64,000 nucleotides of DNA from Arachnia propionica (lineage in GTDB: Bacteria > Actinomycetota > Actinomycetes > Propionibacteriales > Propionibacteriaceae), in assembly GCF_037055325.1 (NCBI RefSeq), contig NZ_CP146373.1, positions 2,046,001 through 2,110,000 of the forward strand, in the 5' to 3' direction. The first letter of the stretch is position 1; each line of letters opens with the position of its first letter. Position numbers and translations under genes: made by a program. A model generated the notes under the pieces. It was given only the letters and a program-made list of their open reading frames with translations. It was not told the origin of the DNA and made no database searches. This document shows, piece after piece, positions 32,525 through 42,786 of this stretch.

Positions 32525-34883
32525 GCTGCAGGGCCTGACCACCGACCAGGTGGCGGAGCGGGTCAGAGAAGGAAAGATCAACACGCTGCCGGAACGCTCG
32601 GGGCGCACCACTTGGCAGATCGTCCGCGACAACGTGTTCACACGTGTGAACGCGATGCTGGCGGTGCTGTTCGTGATCGTCGCCGCAACCATGCAGTTCG
32701 CGCAGGGGGCGTTCGCGATCCTGATCGTCGCCAACTCGATCATCGGCATGGTTCAGGAGCTGCGCGCCAAACGCACTCTCGACAACCTGGCCGTGATCGG
32801 GGAGGCCCATCCCGTCGTGCTGCGCGACGGGCAACGAGTCTCCCTGCCGCGGGACCAGGTGGTGGCCGACGACCTCATCGCGCTGTCCCCTGGCGACCAG
32901 GTGGTCGTTGACGGTGATGTGGTGGCTGCCGACTATCTGGAGGTCGACGAGTCGATGCTGACCGGCGAGGCCGATCCGGTGGCCAAATCCGTGGGCGACG
33001 AGCTCATGTCGGGCGCCTTCGTCGTCTCCGGTTCTGGTGTCTACCGGGCCACGAAGGTCGGCGCCGAGGCCTATGCGGCGCAGCTGACCGCGCAGGCTGC
33101 CAAGTTCACGCTGGTCAATTCCGAGTTGCGGGCGGGCATCGACCGCATCCTGAAGTTCGTGACCTGGTTGCTGATCCCTGCGGGGTTGCTCACCATCTGG
33201 GTGCAGTTCCGCCAGCCGGGCACCACCTGGCAGGAATCGGCCCTGCGGATGGTGGGTGCCCTGGTGCCGATGATCCCCGAGGGTCTGGTGCTGCTCACCT
33301 CGATGGCTTTCGCGCTGGGTGTGATCCGGCTGGGGCGCCGCAAGTGCCTGGTGCAGGAACTGCCGGCCATCGAGGGCCTGGCCCGGGTGAGCGTGGTGTG
33401 CGCGGACAAGACCGGCACCCTGACCCAGAACGCCATGACCCTCGGCGAGGTGATCCCCCTGGAAGGCGATGCGGACGAGGTCACCGAGGTGCTGGCCCAG
33501 CTCGTCGCAGCCGACCCGGCGCCCAACGCGTCGATGTCGGCAATCGCCGAGGCCACCCCCGCGGCTTCCTCACCGTGGGAGGTCACCGCCCGGGCACCGT
33601 TCACCTCGGCCAAGAAATGGTCGGGGGTTTCCTTCGGAGCACGCGGCGACTGGGTACTGGGCGCGCCCGACGTGCTGGCTCCGGTCGACGTGTCCGCCCG
33701 CGCGGAGGAGATCGGCTCCACGGGTCGCCGGGTGCTGCTGCTGGGTCGCGCCTCCGAGCCCGTCGACTCCCCCGGCGCGCCGGGGGTGGTCACGCCGGTC
33801 GCGTTGCTGGTGCTGGATCAGCTGGTCCGTCCCGACGCCGCCGACACCCTCGCCTATTTCAACGACCAGCACGTGGCCGTGAAGGTGATCTCGGGTGACA
33901 ACGCGGCCTCCGTGGGTGCCGTCACCCGTTCCCTGGGGGTGTCCGTGGCCGAGGCCGTGGACGCCCGGACCCTGCCCACCGAGGGCGAGGAGTTCACGGA
34001 GAGAATCGCCGAAGCGGATGTGTTCGGGCGCGTCACCCCGCAACAGAAACGCGCCATGGTCGCGGCCCTGCAGTCCCGGGGCCACACCGTCGCCATGACC
34101 GGTGACGGCGTCAACGACGTGCTCGCCCTGAAGGACGCCGACCTGGGGGTCGCGATGGGGTCGGGTTCCCCCGCAACCCGGGCGGTCGCGCAGATCGTGC
34201 TGCTCGACGACCGGTTCGCCACTCTCCCGCACGTGGTGGCGGAGGGCCGCCGGGTGATCGGCAACATCGAGCGGGTCGCGAAACTGTTCCTCAGCAAAAC
34301 GGTCTACGCGGTCTTCCTGGCCCTGGTGATCGGGTTGATGGGCCTGCCCAACCCGTTCATCCCGCTCCAGATGACCGTGGTCGGCTGGTTCACCATTGGC
34401 ATTCCCGCCTTCCTGCTGTCGCTGCCCCCCAACAAAGAACGCGCCAGGCCGGGTTTCGTGCGCCGCGTATTGTCGCTGGCGGTGCCTTCGGGCGTGATCA
34501 TCGGAGCGGTTTCCACCATCACCTACGTTGTCACCCGCGGTTTCGGGACGGTCTCGGCCCTCGTGCAGGCGCAGGCCTCGACGGCCACCCTGGCTGCCCT
34601 GATCATCACCTCCGTCTGGGTGCTGGCAGTGGTGGCGCGCCCGTGGGTGTGGTGGCGACTTGGCCTGGTGGTCGTCTCCTACGCCTTCTACCTGGCCATG
34701 TTCCTGATTCCGTGGGCGTGGCTGCGGGGCCAGCTGCTGCTGGACCTGGACAACCCGTCGACGATCCTGTTCGGGGTCGTGGCTGGGCTAGTCGGGGCCG
34801 GGCTGGTGGAACTCGTGTGGTGGTTGACCGCCAAGCACAGGGGTGAGTCGGCACGCATCTGGCGGGGTTCAGACGAGGGCTGA
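32514..34883 (+). CDS. P-type cation-transporting ATPase (CtpE-like)
   Basis: A 789-residue membrane pump. Actuator motif [13 protein letters not shown] (TGE, about 145-157), phosphorylation motif DKTGTLTQN (Asp about 300) and hinge [16 protein letters not shown] are intact. Two helices precede the actuator, two flank the PEGL segment ([11 protein letters not shown]), and about six lie at the C-terminus. N-terminal heavy-metal domains and CPx motifs are absent, so the CtpE/P2-like group (Ca2+ uptake in mycobacteria) is the best fit rather than copper or zinc pumps. The GTG start overlaps the upstream prenyltransferase gene, so coupling is likely. Confidence 0.88.
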   Translation: MIDELQGLTTDQVAERVREGKINTLPERSGRTTWQIVRDNVFTRVNAMLAVLFVIVAATMQFAQGAFAILIVANSIIGMVQELRAKRTLDNLAVIGEAHPVVLRDGQRVSLPRDQVVADDLIALSPGDQVVVDGDVVAADYLEVDESMLTGEADPVAKSVGDELMSGAFVVSGSGVYRATKVGAEAYAAQLTAQAAKFTLVNSELRAGIDRILKFVTWLLIPAGLLTIWVQFRQPGTTWQESALRMVGALVPMIPEGLVLLTSMAFALGVIRLGRRKCLVQELPAIEGLARVSVVCADKTGTLTQNAMTLGEVIPLEGDADEVTEVLAQLVAADPAPNASMSAIAEATPAASSPWEVTARAPFTSAKKWSGVSFGARGDWVLGAPDVLAPVDVSARAEEIGSTGRRVLLLGRASEPVDSPGAPGVVTPVALLVLDQLVRPDAADTLAYFNDQHVAVKVISGDNAASVGAVTRSLGVSVAEAVDARTLPTEGEEFTERIAEADVFGRVTPQQKRAMVAALQSRGHTVAMTGDGVNDVLALKDADLGVAMGSGSPATRAVAQIVLLDDRFATLPHVVAEGRRVIGNIERVAKLFLSKTVYAVFLALVIGLMGLPNPFIPLQMTVVGWFTIGIPAFLLSLPPNKERARPGFVRRVLSLAVPSGVIIGAVSTITYVVTRGFGTVSALVQAQASTATLAALIITSVWVLAVVARPWVWWRLGLVVVSYAFYLAMFLIPWAWLRGQLLLDLDNPSTILFGVVAGLVGAGLVELVWWLTAKHRGESARIWRGSDEG

Positions 34884-35981
34884 CAGGCCCGACAACAGGC
34901 CGTGCCGCCACCAGGAAAGGTCGTGGCCGCCACGGAACTCCTCTGTTGACACCAACTGGCCGGTTTTCTCCGCGATCCCGGCCAGTCGCCGGGCGCCGTG
35001 GATCAGGCCGCGTTCATCACTTCCGGCCTGCACCACCACCGGCACCCCCAGCGTCCTCGTGCCCGCGGTGAGATCGCGCAGCAGGGTGCCCTCCGTCTCC
35101 GGCTCCGGAACGGGATCGCCCGCGAACCACAGCGACGCCGACTGGGCAATCACCGCGGTGACCAGATCCGGCCGGTGGGTCGCGAGCTCCACGCACGCCA
35201 GGCCCCCGAACGACTGCCCGGCGGCTATCACCTTGCGGCCCATTCCGGCCAGTTCCCGGGCGCGTTCCACCAGCGGGGCGCAGCCTCGCGCCGTGGTCAG
35301 CCACGCGGCCCGCCGTTCCCCCTCCTCGGTATCGACGGCGACGACGGTGTGCCCGAACCCTGCGGCCCGCAACGCGGAGGCCACCCCCGCCAAGCGCCAG
35401 CGAAGCCCATCGAACAGCACCAGGGTCCGCTCATCCCCGGGCAGCACCGCGAATCTTCCGCCGTCGTGCAGCCGCCACCGCTGCTCGGCCTCGCCAGCCG
35501 GGGTCCACGGGGCGGGATGGAAGTCGGGTCCGCGCCACACCGACTGTTCCCGCAGGTCGAAGGCGGGCAGAGTCTCGGGGTTGAGCGGATCCGGTTCACC
35601 CTCTCGGTGCACCCGCAGCCAGCCCTCGCGGGTTGCACCGATGTCGCGGGATATTTCGTCGCTGCGCCAGTAGCGATAGGAGTAGCAGCCGTCGGCGGGC
35701 AGCCACCAGGACAGGGCCTGGAACGCAGTGCCCCCGACCGGGTTCATGACGGCGGGGTCCAGCCGGGTGCGGATCGCATCGGTGAGGCTGTTGAGGTGAA
35801 CCAGCACCTCACGCCCCCGGGGTTCGTAGGCGACGAAAGTGACCTCCACCATCGCCACGCCATCGATCACACACCGTTTCCCCATGATCGGGGAGTGGTC
35901 CAGCTGGTCCGGCAGCACCGGATCCGCAGGGTGCGGGGCGCCCGTGGCGGACAGGGGCGTGGGTGGCAGGTGCATGGTCAT
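34869..35981 (-). CDS. fes: Enterochelin (ferric siderophore) esterase Fes-like
   Basis: Cytosolic alpha/beta-hydrolase that cleaves catecholate siderophores to release iron. The 370-residue product has an N-terminal early-set domain with [22 protein letters not shown] and [17 protein letters not shown], and a C-terminal esterase domain with nucleophile AGQSFGGLA and a late histidine in [10 protein letters not shown]. Last gene of the fepB-D-G-C-fes operon, overlapping fepC by 4 nt. Its 3' end overlaps the convergent P-type ATPase gene by 15 bp. Presence of Fes implies tri-catecholate (xeno)siderophore use. Confidence 0.9.
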   Translation of the reverse strand: MTMHLPPTPLSATGAPHPADPVLPDQLDHSPIMGKRCVIDGVAMVEVTFVAYEPRGREVLVHLNSLTDAIRTRLDPAVMNPVGGTAFQALSWWLPADGCYSYRYWRSDEISRDIGATREGWLRVHREGEPDPLNPETLPAFDLREQSVWRGPDFHPAPWTPAGEAEQRWRLHDGGRFAVLPGDERTLVLFDGLRWRLAGVASALRAAGFGHTVVAVDTEEGERRAAWLTTARGCAPLVERARELAGMGRKVIAAGQSFGGLACVELATHRPDLVTAVIAQSASLWFAGDPVPEPETEGTLLRDLTAGTRTLGVPVVVQAGSDERGLIHGARRLAGIAEKTGQLVSTEEFRGGHDLSWWRHGLLSGLSALV

Positions 35982-36766
35982 CGCGGCACCACCATCGGGG
36001 TCCCGGTGACTGGATCCGGTACGACGAGCACCGGGAGTCCGAAGACGCTCTCGACCAGTTCCGCGGTCAGCACCTCGGCGGGCGGCCCTGCGGCCACGAC
36101 CGCCCCGTCCTTCATGACCACCAGGTTGGTGGCGAACCGGGCGGCCTGGTTCAGATCGTGCACCACCACGACGACGGTGCGTCCTGCGTCACGGAACCCG
36201 CGCACCAGTTTCAGGACCTCGTACTGATGGGCGATATCCAGGAAGGTGGTGGGTTCGTCGAGCAGCAGCAGCGGTGTGTCCTGGGCCAGCACCGTCGCCA
36301 GCCACACCCGCTGCACCTGCCCGCCGGAGAGTTCGTCGACGTCGGCCCGCTGCAGATCAGTCAGTCCGGTGACCTCGAGCGCCGAGGCCACTTCCTTCTC
36401 GTCCTCCTGCGACCACCTGGACCAGAACCTCTGATGGGCGAACCGTCCCCGACTCACCATGTCCAGCACCTTGATGCCCGGCGGCACCGACTGGCGCTGC
36501 GGCAGGAACCCGAGCCTGCGGGCGACGGCGGTGGTCCGCAGCTGGTGGATGTCGGTTCCCCCCAGGTACACGTACCCGGCCTTGGGAGCGAGCACCCGGG
36601 CCAGGGCCTTCAGCAGCGTCGACTTGCCGCATCCGTTGGGTCCGATGAGCATCGTCAGCTCCCCCTCGGGCACCTCCAGCGTGATGTCCTCGATCACGAT
36701 CTTCCGGTCGTAGCCGAGCCGCACCGACGAGGCCTTCAGTGGGAACTCCTGGGCGGTTCCGGTCAT
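35978..36766 (-). CDS. fepC: Ferric siderophore ABC transporter ATP-binding protein
   Basis: A 262-residue FepC/FhuC-type ATPase powering siderophore import. Walker A GPNGCGKST (about 42-50), Q-loop FLPQRQ, signature LSGGQVQRVWLA, Walker B LLLLDEPTTFLD and H-loop VVVVHDLNQA are all intact. The ATG at 36766 overlaps the end of the fepG gene by 4 nt. An in-frame extension far upstream overlaps fepG and is not used. Confidence 0.95.
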   Translation of the reverse strand: MTGTAQEFPLKASSVRLGYDRKIVIEDITLEVPEGELTMLIGPNGCGKSTLLKALARVLAPKAGYVYLGGTDIHQLRTTAVARRLGFLPQRQSVPPGIKVLDMVSRGRFAHQRFWSRWSQEDEKEVASALEVTGLTDLQRADVDELSGGQVQRVWLATVLAQDTPLLLLDEPTTFLDIAHQYEVLKLVRGFRDAGRTVVVVVHDLNQAARFATNLVVMKDGAVVAAGPPAEVLTAELVESVFGLPVLVVPDPVTGTPMVVPR

Positions 36767-37794
36767 TTCTTCCTTTCCTGTCCATTCAGGAGCAGCAGCA
36801 GATAGGCGCCACCCAGCAGACCGGCCGTCACCCCCACCGGAAGCTGCAGACCACCCGGCAGGTTCGCCCCCACCAGGTCCGCCGCCACCAGCAGCGCCGC
36901 CCCCGTGCCCGCCGCGACACCCGCAGGAGCGGTTGGTCCCTTCAGGAGCCGGCGGGTCACGTGCGGACCCGCGAGCGCGATGAACGAGATGGGTCCGGCA
37001 ACTGCGACCGCAGCCGCGGTCAGCGCGACCCCGACGCCGGTCGCCGTCCACTGCGTGAAGCGGCGGGAGACCCCCAGCCCGGCGGCTAGGTCCTCTCCCG
37101 GGGCGGCGGCGTCGAGGTGCCGCGAAATCAGCAGAGCGAACGGCAGGATCACCACGAACAGCACGGCGCTGACCACGGCGTGACTCCAGTTGCGGGCGTT
37201 GAGGGTGCCGGTCAGCCACAGCCGGGCCGAGGTAGCGGAGTCGCTGTCGGCCCGGGTGAGCAGCAGCACCGTCACCGGTTGGATCAGGGACGCAACCCCA
37301 AGACCGATGAGGATGAGACGATTGCCGCCACCGAATCCCCTGGGCGAGAGCACCCAGGTGAGCAGGGCCGCCCCCAGGCAACCGATGATCGCCCCGACCG
37401 CCGTGCCCCACCCGAAGGACCTGAAAACTATGACGGAGGCCACGGCCCCCAGCGCGGCGCCACCAGTCAGACCGATGATCTCCGGGGATCCCAGAGCGTT
37501 GCGCGACAACGCCTGGAACAGGCAGCCGGCCGTGCCCAGACATGCCCCGACCACCAGGCCGGTGACTGCCCTGGGCATCCGGAACTCCCACAGCAGGAGC
37601 ATGTCGGCGCGTTCCCCCACCCCGACCAAGGCCGCCCAGAACTGTTCAGGGGTCATGTTCACGGAACCGGAGAACAGCACTGCGATCGCCCCGACCAGGG
37701 CAATGCCCCAGGCCAGGGTCGCGACCAGCCAGGTTCGTGGGCGGGCACGGAAACTGACGGGCCCGAGCCGCACGGACCGCACCTGCAGGCTCAC
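36763..37794 (-). CDS. fepG: Ferric siderophore ABC transporter permease (FepG-like)
   Basis: BtuC/FecCD-family permease of 343 residues from the GTG at 37794, which forms a GTGA overlap with the upstream permease stop. About 9-10 membrane segments. Conserved stretches include RMPRAVTGLVVGACLGTAGCLFQALSRNALGSPEIIGLTGGA (about 81-122) and PISFIALAGPHVTRRLLKG (coupling loop). It would form the membrane heterodimer with the adjacent FepD-like protein. Confidence 0.94.
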   Translation of the reverse strand: MSLQVRSVRLGPVSFRARPRTWLVATLAWGIALVGAIAVLFSGSVNMTPEQFWAALVGVGERADMLLLWEFRMPRAVTGLVVGACLGTAGCLFQALSRNALGSPEIIGLTGGAALGAVASVIVFRSFGWGTAVGAIIGCLGAALLTWVLSPRGFGGGNRLILIGLGVASLIQPVTVLLLTRADSDSATSARLWLTGTLNARNWSHAVVSAVLFVVILPFALLISRHLDAAAPGEDLAAGLGVSRRFTQWTATGVGVALTAAAVAVAGPISFIALAGPHVTRRLLKGPTAPAGVAAGTGAALLVAADLVGANLPGGLQLPVGVTAGLLGGAYLLLLLNGQERKK

Positions 37795-38783
37795 AGCTGC
37801 ACTCCTCGTCGCGCCCGCGCCAGCCCGATAAACAACGGCGCACCAAGCAGGGCGCACATCAGGGCGGCCTGCACCTCGGCGGGCGGGTTCACCACCCGGC
37901 CCAGCACATCGGCGGCCAGCAACGTCGCCCCACCCAGCAGGGCCGAGAACCAGATCAGCGAGCGATGCCTCGGGCCGACGGCCAGCCGTGCTGCGAAGGG
38001 CGCGATCAACCCGAGGAAGGAGACCGGGCCCACCAGGGCCGTCGCCGCTGCGCAGAGCACCAGGCAGGTGAGGGCCACCAGCATCCGGACCCGCCCGGCC
38101 GCGAGGCCGAGTCCTTTGGCGAATTCCTCCCCCAAGGCCAGGGCATCCATGGATCTCGCCAGCAGAAGCGCGGCCAGCAACCCGGCCCCAAGCGTTCCCG
38201 CCGCGGCGATCACTAGGTCCAGTGGCCGCGGCATCACGGCCCCTGCATCCCAGAAACGGAACTCTGCGTAGATCCTTGGGTCGCTGAGCAGCATGACCGT
38301 GGTGATGGCCGAGACGACCGCACTCCAGGCAGCCCCCACCAGCACGATACGAATCGGGTCGTGACGTCCTCGCCAGGCCCCCGCTGCCCCGGTCACCACC
38401 AGTCCGCTGACAAGCGCACCGACCAGGGAGACCAGCATCATTATCGCGATCGGCAGGGACCGGGCGAGACCGAGGCCGATGGCCACGGCGCAGGCGGCGC
38501 CCGCATTGACCCCCAGCAGACCCGGCTCAGCCAGCGGGTTGCGGGTCAGCGCCTGCACCAGCACCCCAGCGATCCCGAGAGCGGCGCCGGCGACCAGCGC
38601 TATCAGGGTCCGGGAGCCACGCATCCCGAGCACGATGAGGCGATGCTGCCCGGTACCGCTGCCGGAGAGCACCGCCATCACCTGTTCGGCGGGCACCTCG
38701 CCGGACCCGAACAGGAACGATGCCATGGCCAGGCAGGGTAGGAGGATCACCAACCCGAGCAGCACCCAGGCAGGCCTGCTCAC
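37791..38783 (-). CDS. fepD: Ferric siderophore ABC transporter permease (FepD-like)
   Basis: FecCD-family permease of 330 residues with about 9 membrane segments. The family block GSRTLIALVAGAALGIAGVLVQALTRNPLAEPGLLGVNAGAA lies at about 56-97, and PVSFLGLIAPFAARLAVGPRHR near 260. It overlaps both neighbours by 4 nt. Pairs with FepG; which of the two is D or G is assigned by operon order only. Confidence 0.94.
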   Translation of the reverse strand: MSRPAWVLLGLVILLPCLAMASFLFGSGEVPAEQVMAVLSGSGTGQHRLIVLGMRGSRTLIALVAGAALGIAGVLVQALTRNPLAEPGLLGVNAGAACAVAIGLGLARSLPIAIMMLVSLVGALVSGLVVTGAAGAWRGRHDPIRIVLVGAAWSAVVSAITTVMLLSDPRIYAEFRFWDAGAVMPRPLDLVIAAAGTLGAGLLAALLLARSMDALALGEEFAKGLGLAAGRVRMLVALTCLVLCAAATALVGPVSFLGLIAPFAARLAVGPRHRSLIWFSALLGGATLLAADVLGRVVNPPAEVQAALMCALLGAPLFIGLARARRGVQL

Positions 38784-39787
38784 CCCGAGTAGGCGGCCGC
38801 CAAGGTCTCGGCCATGGCGAGCGCGCTGTAGTAGTCCAGTTTGAAGCTGGAGATCCCCAGCGGCACCAGCCTGCCGTTGCTCACGGTTTGGGTGGTGTTG
38901 TAGTTGGAGTCTGCCTTCAGCTGTTCGACGGTTTTGTCGTCTCCAGAGACAAGCAGAAGGGTGTCGGAGGTCAGGGCCTGCACGCTCTGCTCCACCGTCG
39001 CGAACACGAAGTCCTTGCGGTTGGCTCCCTCTTCACCGCTGCTGGCGGGCGCCTCGGCGAGCTTGAAACCGAGAGCCGAGAAGATCTCGTCGTGGGGGCC
39101 GCCCGGTTTCGCGAAGGACAGGCCGTTGGACGGGGTGTAGACGATGGCCTGCACCGGGTTGGTGGGGATCCCGCTCATTCCGGCCTTGAGTTCCGTGACC
39201 CTCGAATCGAAGGTATTGGTGAGTTCCTCGGCCTTGGCCTGCGTGCCGGTGGCCTCGGCCACCTTCCGGGTGACGGTTTGCCAGCTCTCGGAGTTGTAGT
39301 TGATGGCGACGGTCGGGGCGATCCTGGCCAGTGAGTCGTAGTCGTCCTTGGTGCTGTCCCCTCCGGTGGATGCAATGATGATCAGGTCCGGTTTTTCTGC
39401 GGTCACGGCCTCAATGTCGAGTTTGCTGTTTGCGTACAGGGCTTTTACACCGCGTTCCTTGGCGGTGGCCGACCAGTGAGAGAAGAAACCGATGTCGTCG
39501 AATCCTTCGGCGCCCGGCTTCGATGCCCCGGAACCGACCACGGGCGCATCCAGGGCCAGGAGGGTTCCGGTCAACACCACCGATGTGGACACGATCCGTT
39601 TCGGGGTGCCGTTGATGACGGTCTCGCCGAGGTCGTGGGTGACGGTGCGGGCGCTTGCAGGAGACGAGGCGTCCCCTCCCCCGGAGGTTCCCCCGGATCC
39701 GCAGCCGGTGAGCCCCAGCGTCAACAGGACCGGGACCAAACCGGAGAATGTGCGCCTGGATATCGGGTTGAGAAGTGGATTTGTCAT
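38780..39787 (-). CDS. fepB: Siderophore-binding lipoprotein (FepB-like)
   Basis: A 335-residue extracytoplasmic binding protein. The N-terminus carries a twin-arginine-like SRRTF, a hydrophobic core and the lipobox LTGC (Cys29), so it is membrane-tethered. The mature part has the type III binding-protein layout: KRIVSTSVVLTGTLLALD near 63-80, the KPDLIIIAST strand, and a long connecting helix. First gene of the operon; the DtxR-like box lies 22 nt upstream of its start, predicting expression under iron limitation. Confidence 0.93.
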   Translation of the reverse strand: MTNPLLNPISRRTFSGLVPVLLTLGLTGCGSGGTSGGGDASSPASARTVTHDLGETVINGTPKRIVSTSVVLTGTLLALDAPVVGSGASKPGAEGFDDIGFFSHWSATAKERGVKALYANSKLDIEAVTAEKPDLIIIASTGGDSTKDDYDSLARIAPTVAINYNSESWQTVTRKVAEATGTQAKAEELTNTFDSRVTELKAGMSGIPTNPVQAIVYTPSNGLSFAKPGGPHDEIFSALGFKLAEAPASSGEEGANRKDFVFATVEQSVQALTSDTLLLVSGDDKTVEQLKADSNYNTTQTVSNGRLVPLGISSFKLDYYSALAMAETLAAAYSG

Positions 39788-39808
39788 GTGATGAAACCTC
39801 TTTACCTG

Positions 39809-39827
39809 TAAGGATAGGCAGGCCTCA
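39809..39827. promoter_or_regulatory. DtxR/IdeR-like iron box upstream of fepB
   Basis: taaggataggcaggcctca agrees with the DtxR/IdeR consensus TTAGGTTAGGCTAACCTAA at 13 of 19 positions, including the AGG..TAGGC core and the CCT of the right arm. It is 22 nt upstream of the fepB ATG, where bound repressor would block transcription or initiation. The match was made by eye. Confidence 0.7.
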
Positions 39828-39862
39828 CAGTACCAATTCGCAGCTGATCGACCCGAGGGGTT

Positions 39863-40492
39863 TCACTCCTGGACAGCGAAACCCAGGTAGTCCTCATAGT
39901 CCGGGTCTTCACGCCATGCCCGCCGCAGGATCTCACCGATCCGTTCTAGTTCCTCCATGGTCCCATTCCCGGTGAGCCAGACGCGCCGAACCCCCGAGTT
40001 CACCAGGACCTGAACCGCTCCAGCGTCGAGTCCGGCCGTAGCGAACCAAGGAACCGAATCTTGCCGCAACGGAGGGTGGTTCGCCATCGCTGCCCGCAGC
40101 AGCGGCGAGCCGGGAGGTGTTCCGGGAACCGTCAAGAACTGGAAGGCCCCGTCCGGTGTGATGATCTGCCCCTGGTCCTGGACCACCTGTCCGAGGAGCG
40201 CCCACTGATGCGGACGCGATCGGTCCCGCTCACCCGGGAAAAGGACCCGAACGTCCGCATCGATCTCCGGGGTATCGATCGCCAGCAGCACCCGCCGACC
40301 GAAATGACGTTCAAGATCACGCAGGATCTCCGGACCTGCTGCACGCTCCGCCGATCCCCTCGTGGTGAGCACTGCCATGTCGATCCCCCGCGTGGCTAAC
40401 CCTGGCAATCGGTCCCCGGCCTCAGTGAGAGGAAGCTGCACCGCCACGCGTGCTAGTAGTATCCGAGAACGTAGACTGCGCAATACCGTCAT
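39863..40492 (-). CDS. Hypothetical protein, possibly ThiE/TenI-like TIM barrel
   Basis: A 209-residue soluble protein. The second half contains PWFATAGLDAGAVQVLVNSGVRRVWLTGNGTM, which resembles the late phosphate-binding strands of thiamine-phosphate synthase/TenI barrels (P-x-x-A-x-G-G/L, then G-A/V-R-x-V). The first half has IDMAVLTTRGSAERAAGPEIL, then FGRRVLLAIDTPEI. Usual ThiE catalytic motifs are not clear, so enzymatic function is uncertain. It is divergent from pknL with 114 bp between, the position held by the small DNA-binding gene Rv2175c in M. tuberculosis, to which it shows no resemblance. Confidence 0.6.
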   Translation of the reverse strand: MTVLRSLRSRILLARVAVQLPLTEAGDRLPGLATRGIDMAVLTTRGSAERAAGPEILRDLERHFGRRVLLAIDTPEIDADVRVLFPGERDRSRPHQWALLGQVVQDQGQIITPDGAFQFLTVPGTPPGSPLLRAAMANHPPLRQDSVPWFATAGLDAGAVQVLVNSGVRRVWLTGNGTMEELERIGEILRRAWREDPDYEDYLGFAVQE

Positions 40493-40606
40493 ACGAGAAG
40501 CCTATGCGGCGCGCCCGGAACTCTCCCGTTCCGGGATCGGCCTACACTCGATACCGGCAGAGCTCATCGCCCAGCCCAGATCCCCTATCTTCCCCAGGAG
40601 ACCGCG

Positions 40607-42751
40607 GTGAACAAAAGCAGTACCTACGACCCCATGGTCGGAAGCGTGCTGGATGGTCGCTACGAAATTCTTGCGAAGATCGCACGGGGCGGAATGGCGA
40701 CGGTCTACCGGGCCCGTGATGCTCGTCTCCAGCGGACCGTCGCAGTCAAGATCATGCGAACCGACCTGGCCGAGGACGACGAATTCGCGGCAAAGTTTGA
40801 CCGAGAGGCCCGCTCCGCTGCCCTGATCAATCATCCAGCGGTGGTCAGCATATTTGACCAGGGCACGTCCCAGGGACAGCCGTACATCGTCATGGAGTTC
40901 ATCGATGGCGAAACCCTGCGCAGACTCATCGCCCGTGACGCCCCACTCGAACCAGTGCTAGCACTGGATTACCTGGAACCCATCGCCTCAGCTCTGGCTG
41001 CCGCCCACGATGCGGGAATCGTCCACCGCGACATCAAACCCGAGAACGTCATGATCTCGACCCGTGGCCATGTCAAGGTCGCGGACTTCGGCCTGGCTCG
41101 CCAGACCGAATCCCCGCAGATGACCGCGACCGGGGTCCTGGTCGGTACTGCCTCATATCTTCCCCCCGAGCTGGTAACCCATGCCCGCCCGGATTCACGC
41201 AGCGACATCTACTCGACAGGCATCGTCTTATTCGAGCTACTCACCGGCAAAAAACCACACGTCGGCGAGAACAACTACCAGATCGCCTACGCGCACGTGA
41301 ACGTCGATGTCCCCGCTCCTTCCACGAAACTACATGAACTCGGGCTCCCAGGTTTCATCCCGGACTACCTCGATGCTCTGGTGGCGGCCTGCACCGCACG
41401 CGCCCCAGAGGCCCGCATCGCCGATGGTCGCGAACTCATGGATGCGCTGCGCCGGGTCCGCTCCGAGCTGCTGAGTTCCCCGGGCCAGCACAATCCCACA
41501 CTCGCCGCTCAGCTGCGGCCCCTGCCCGGCGACGGCAATGCCGTCACCCAGCAGATATCCCCACGCCCCGAGCCGCGACCACGCCCGCTGAAGGAACTTC
41601 CTCCCGCTCCCGCTCGCCCTCGGTCCGCCAGGACCCCTGCTCCCCCGACCGAGGCCGTCTCCCCTGACGCGGTGACCGCCATCGTCGAGCCTCAGTCCCT
41701 CAAGTCTCCGAACTCAACGCCCTCACCGCACCCGGTTTCCTCAGTCAGGTCCGCTTCTTCGACGGGAGAACCTCCCCGGGCCACGCTTCCCGGCTCCAGC
41801 AGAGGAGGACCCCCGAGTTCACACCGCACGCCACTGTTCCCACAGTTCTCCCAGGAACCGGTATACCGACGCCGCCGGGGCATTATGCTGATCGTGCTGG
41901 TGCTGCTCGTCACGGCAATAATTGTCTCCGTCTCGTGGTGGTGGGCCGAGGGGCGGTTCACCACCACCCCCGAGGTGACCAACATTCCCCAGGAACAGGC
42001 GCTCCAGAGCCTCAAAGCCAGCGATCTCGAGTACACCACCCAGGAGGCGTTCTCCGAGGATGTCGCGGTCGGATCGGTCATCAGCACCGATCCCGCGGGA
42101 AACGCCCGGACCCTTCGAGGAACCAGAGTCACTGTCGTCATCTCCAAGGGACCCGAGCGTTACATGATGCCCGACGTGGTGGGGCAGAAACTCTCGCAGG
42201 CCCGTTCCGCCATCGAATCGGCACACCTGACAGTCGATCAGGTCAAGGAGGACTGGTCAGAGTCCGTCGAAACCGACACGATCATCTCGGCCAGCGAATC
42301 AGCCGGCGCCCTCCTGCCACCCGGAAGCAGCATCGATCTGGTGGTGAGCAAGGGCCGTCAGCCCCTCACCATCAAGAACTACGTGGGAACCGACGCCGAC
42401 CAGGCCAGCAAGGAACTCAAGAAACAGGGCTTCACGGTCGAAATCTCTGAGGCGCACTCGGACAGCATTCCCGCAGGGCAGGTGATCTCCCAGGACCCCG
42501 CCGATGGCACCGGACATCGCGGTGACACCGTGAAGCTGGTCAAGTCACTTGGTCCGGAAATGGTGACCGTTCCGGACGTCAGGAGCAAACGCACCGATGA
42601 TGCCCAAAGAGATCTGGAGGCTGCTGGGTTCAAGGTGGAGGTTCAGAACAAGTCCTTCTTCCCCGCACCATTAGGGTTCGCCTCAGAAACCAACCCCGCA
42701 GCTGGTTCAGCGGCTCCCAAAGGAAGCACCGTCATCCTCTACGTGACATGA
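40607..42751 (+). CDS. pknL: Serine/threonine protein kinase with PASTA repeats (PknL-like)
   Basis: A 714-residue membrane receptor kinase. Kinase domain about 14-280: glycine loop IARGGMATVYRA, Lys in TVAVKIM, HRDIKPEN catalytic loop and DFGLARQ. A proline-rich juxtamembrane linker follows (about 290-420), then one membrane helix (about 425-446) and four extracellular PASTA domains that bind muropeptides or lipid II-like ligands in related kinases. GTG start with aggaga upstream. Position between the metF/idsA region and aroG matches PknL in mycobacteria and corynebacteria. Likely substrates are cell-wall or division proteins; not shown here. Confidence 0.93.
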   Translation: MNKSSTYDPMVGSVLDGRYEILAKIARGGMATVYRARDARLQRTVAVKIMRTDLAEDDEFAAKFDREARSAALINHPAVVSIFDQGTSQGQPYIVMEFIDGETLRRLIARDAPLEPVLALDYLEPIASALAAAHDAGIVHRDIKPENVMISTRGHVKVADFGLARQTESPQMTATGVLVGTASYLPPELVTHARPDSRSDIYSTGIVLFELLTGKKPHVGENNYQIAYAHVNVDVPAPSTKLHELGLPGFIPDYLDALVAACTARAPEARIADGRELMDALRRVRSELLSSPGQHNPTLAAQLRPLPGDGNAVTQQISPRPEPRPRPLKELPPAPARPRSARTPAPPTEAVSPDAVTAIVEPQSLKSPNSTPSPHPVSSVRSASSTGEPPRATLPGSSRGGPPSSHRTPLFPQFSQEPVYRRRRGIMLIVLVLLVTAIIVSVSWWWAEGRFTTTPEVTNIPQEQALQSLKASDLEYTTQEAFSEDVAVGSVISTDPAGNARTLRGTRVTVVISKGPERYMMPDVVGQKLSQARSAIESAHLTVDQVKEDWSESVETDTIISASESAGALLPPGSSIDLVVSKGRQPLTIKNYVGTDADQASKELKKQGFTVEISEAHSDSIPAGQVISQDPADGTGHRGDTVKLVKSLGPEMVTVPDVRSKRTDDAQRDLEAAGFKVEVQNKSFFPAPLGFASETNPAAGSAAPKGSTVILYVT

Positions 42752-42786
42752 TTGCCGGAGGCCTCACGTCCCCATAGGCTGTTCGC

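Noticed and set aside
35978-37591. Very long minus-strand frame covering fepC and much of fepG
   Set aside because: Only its 3' part encodes the ATPase; the upstream part is a shadow of the fepG gene in another frame.
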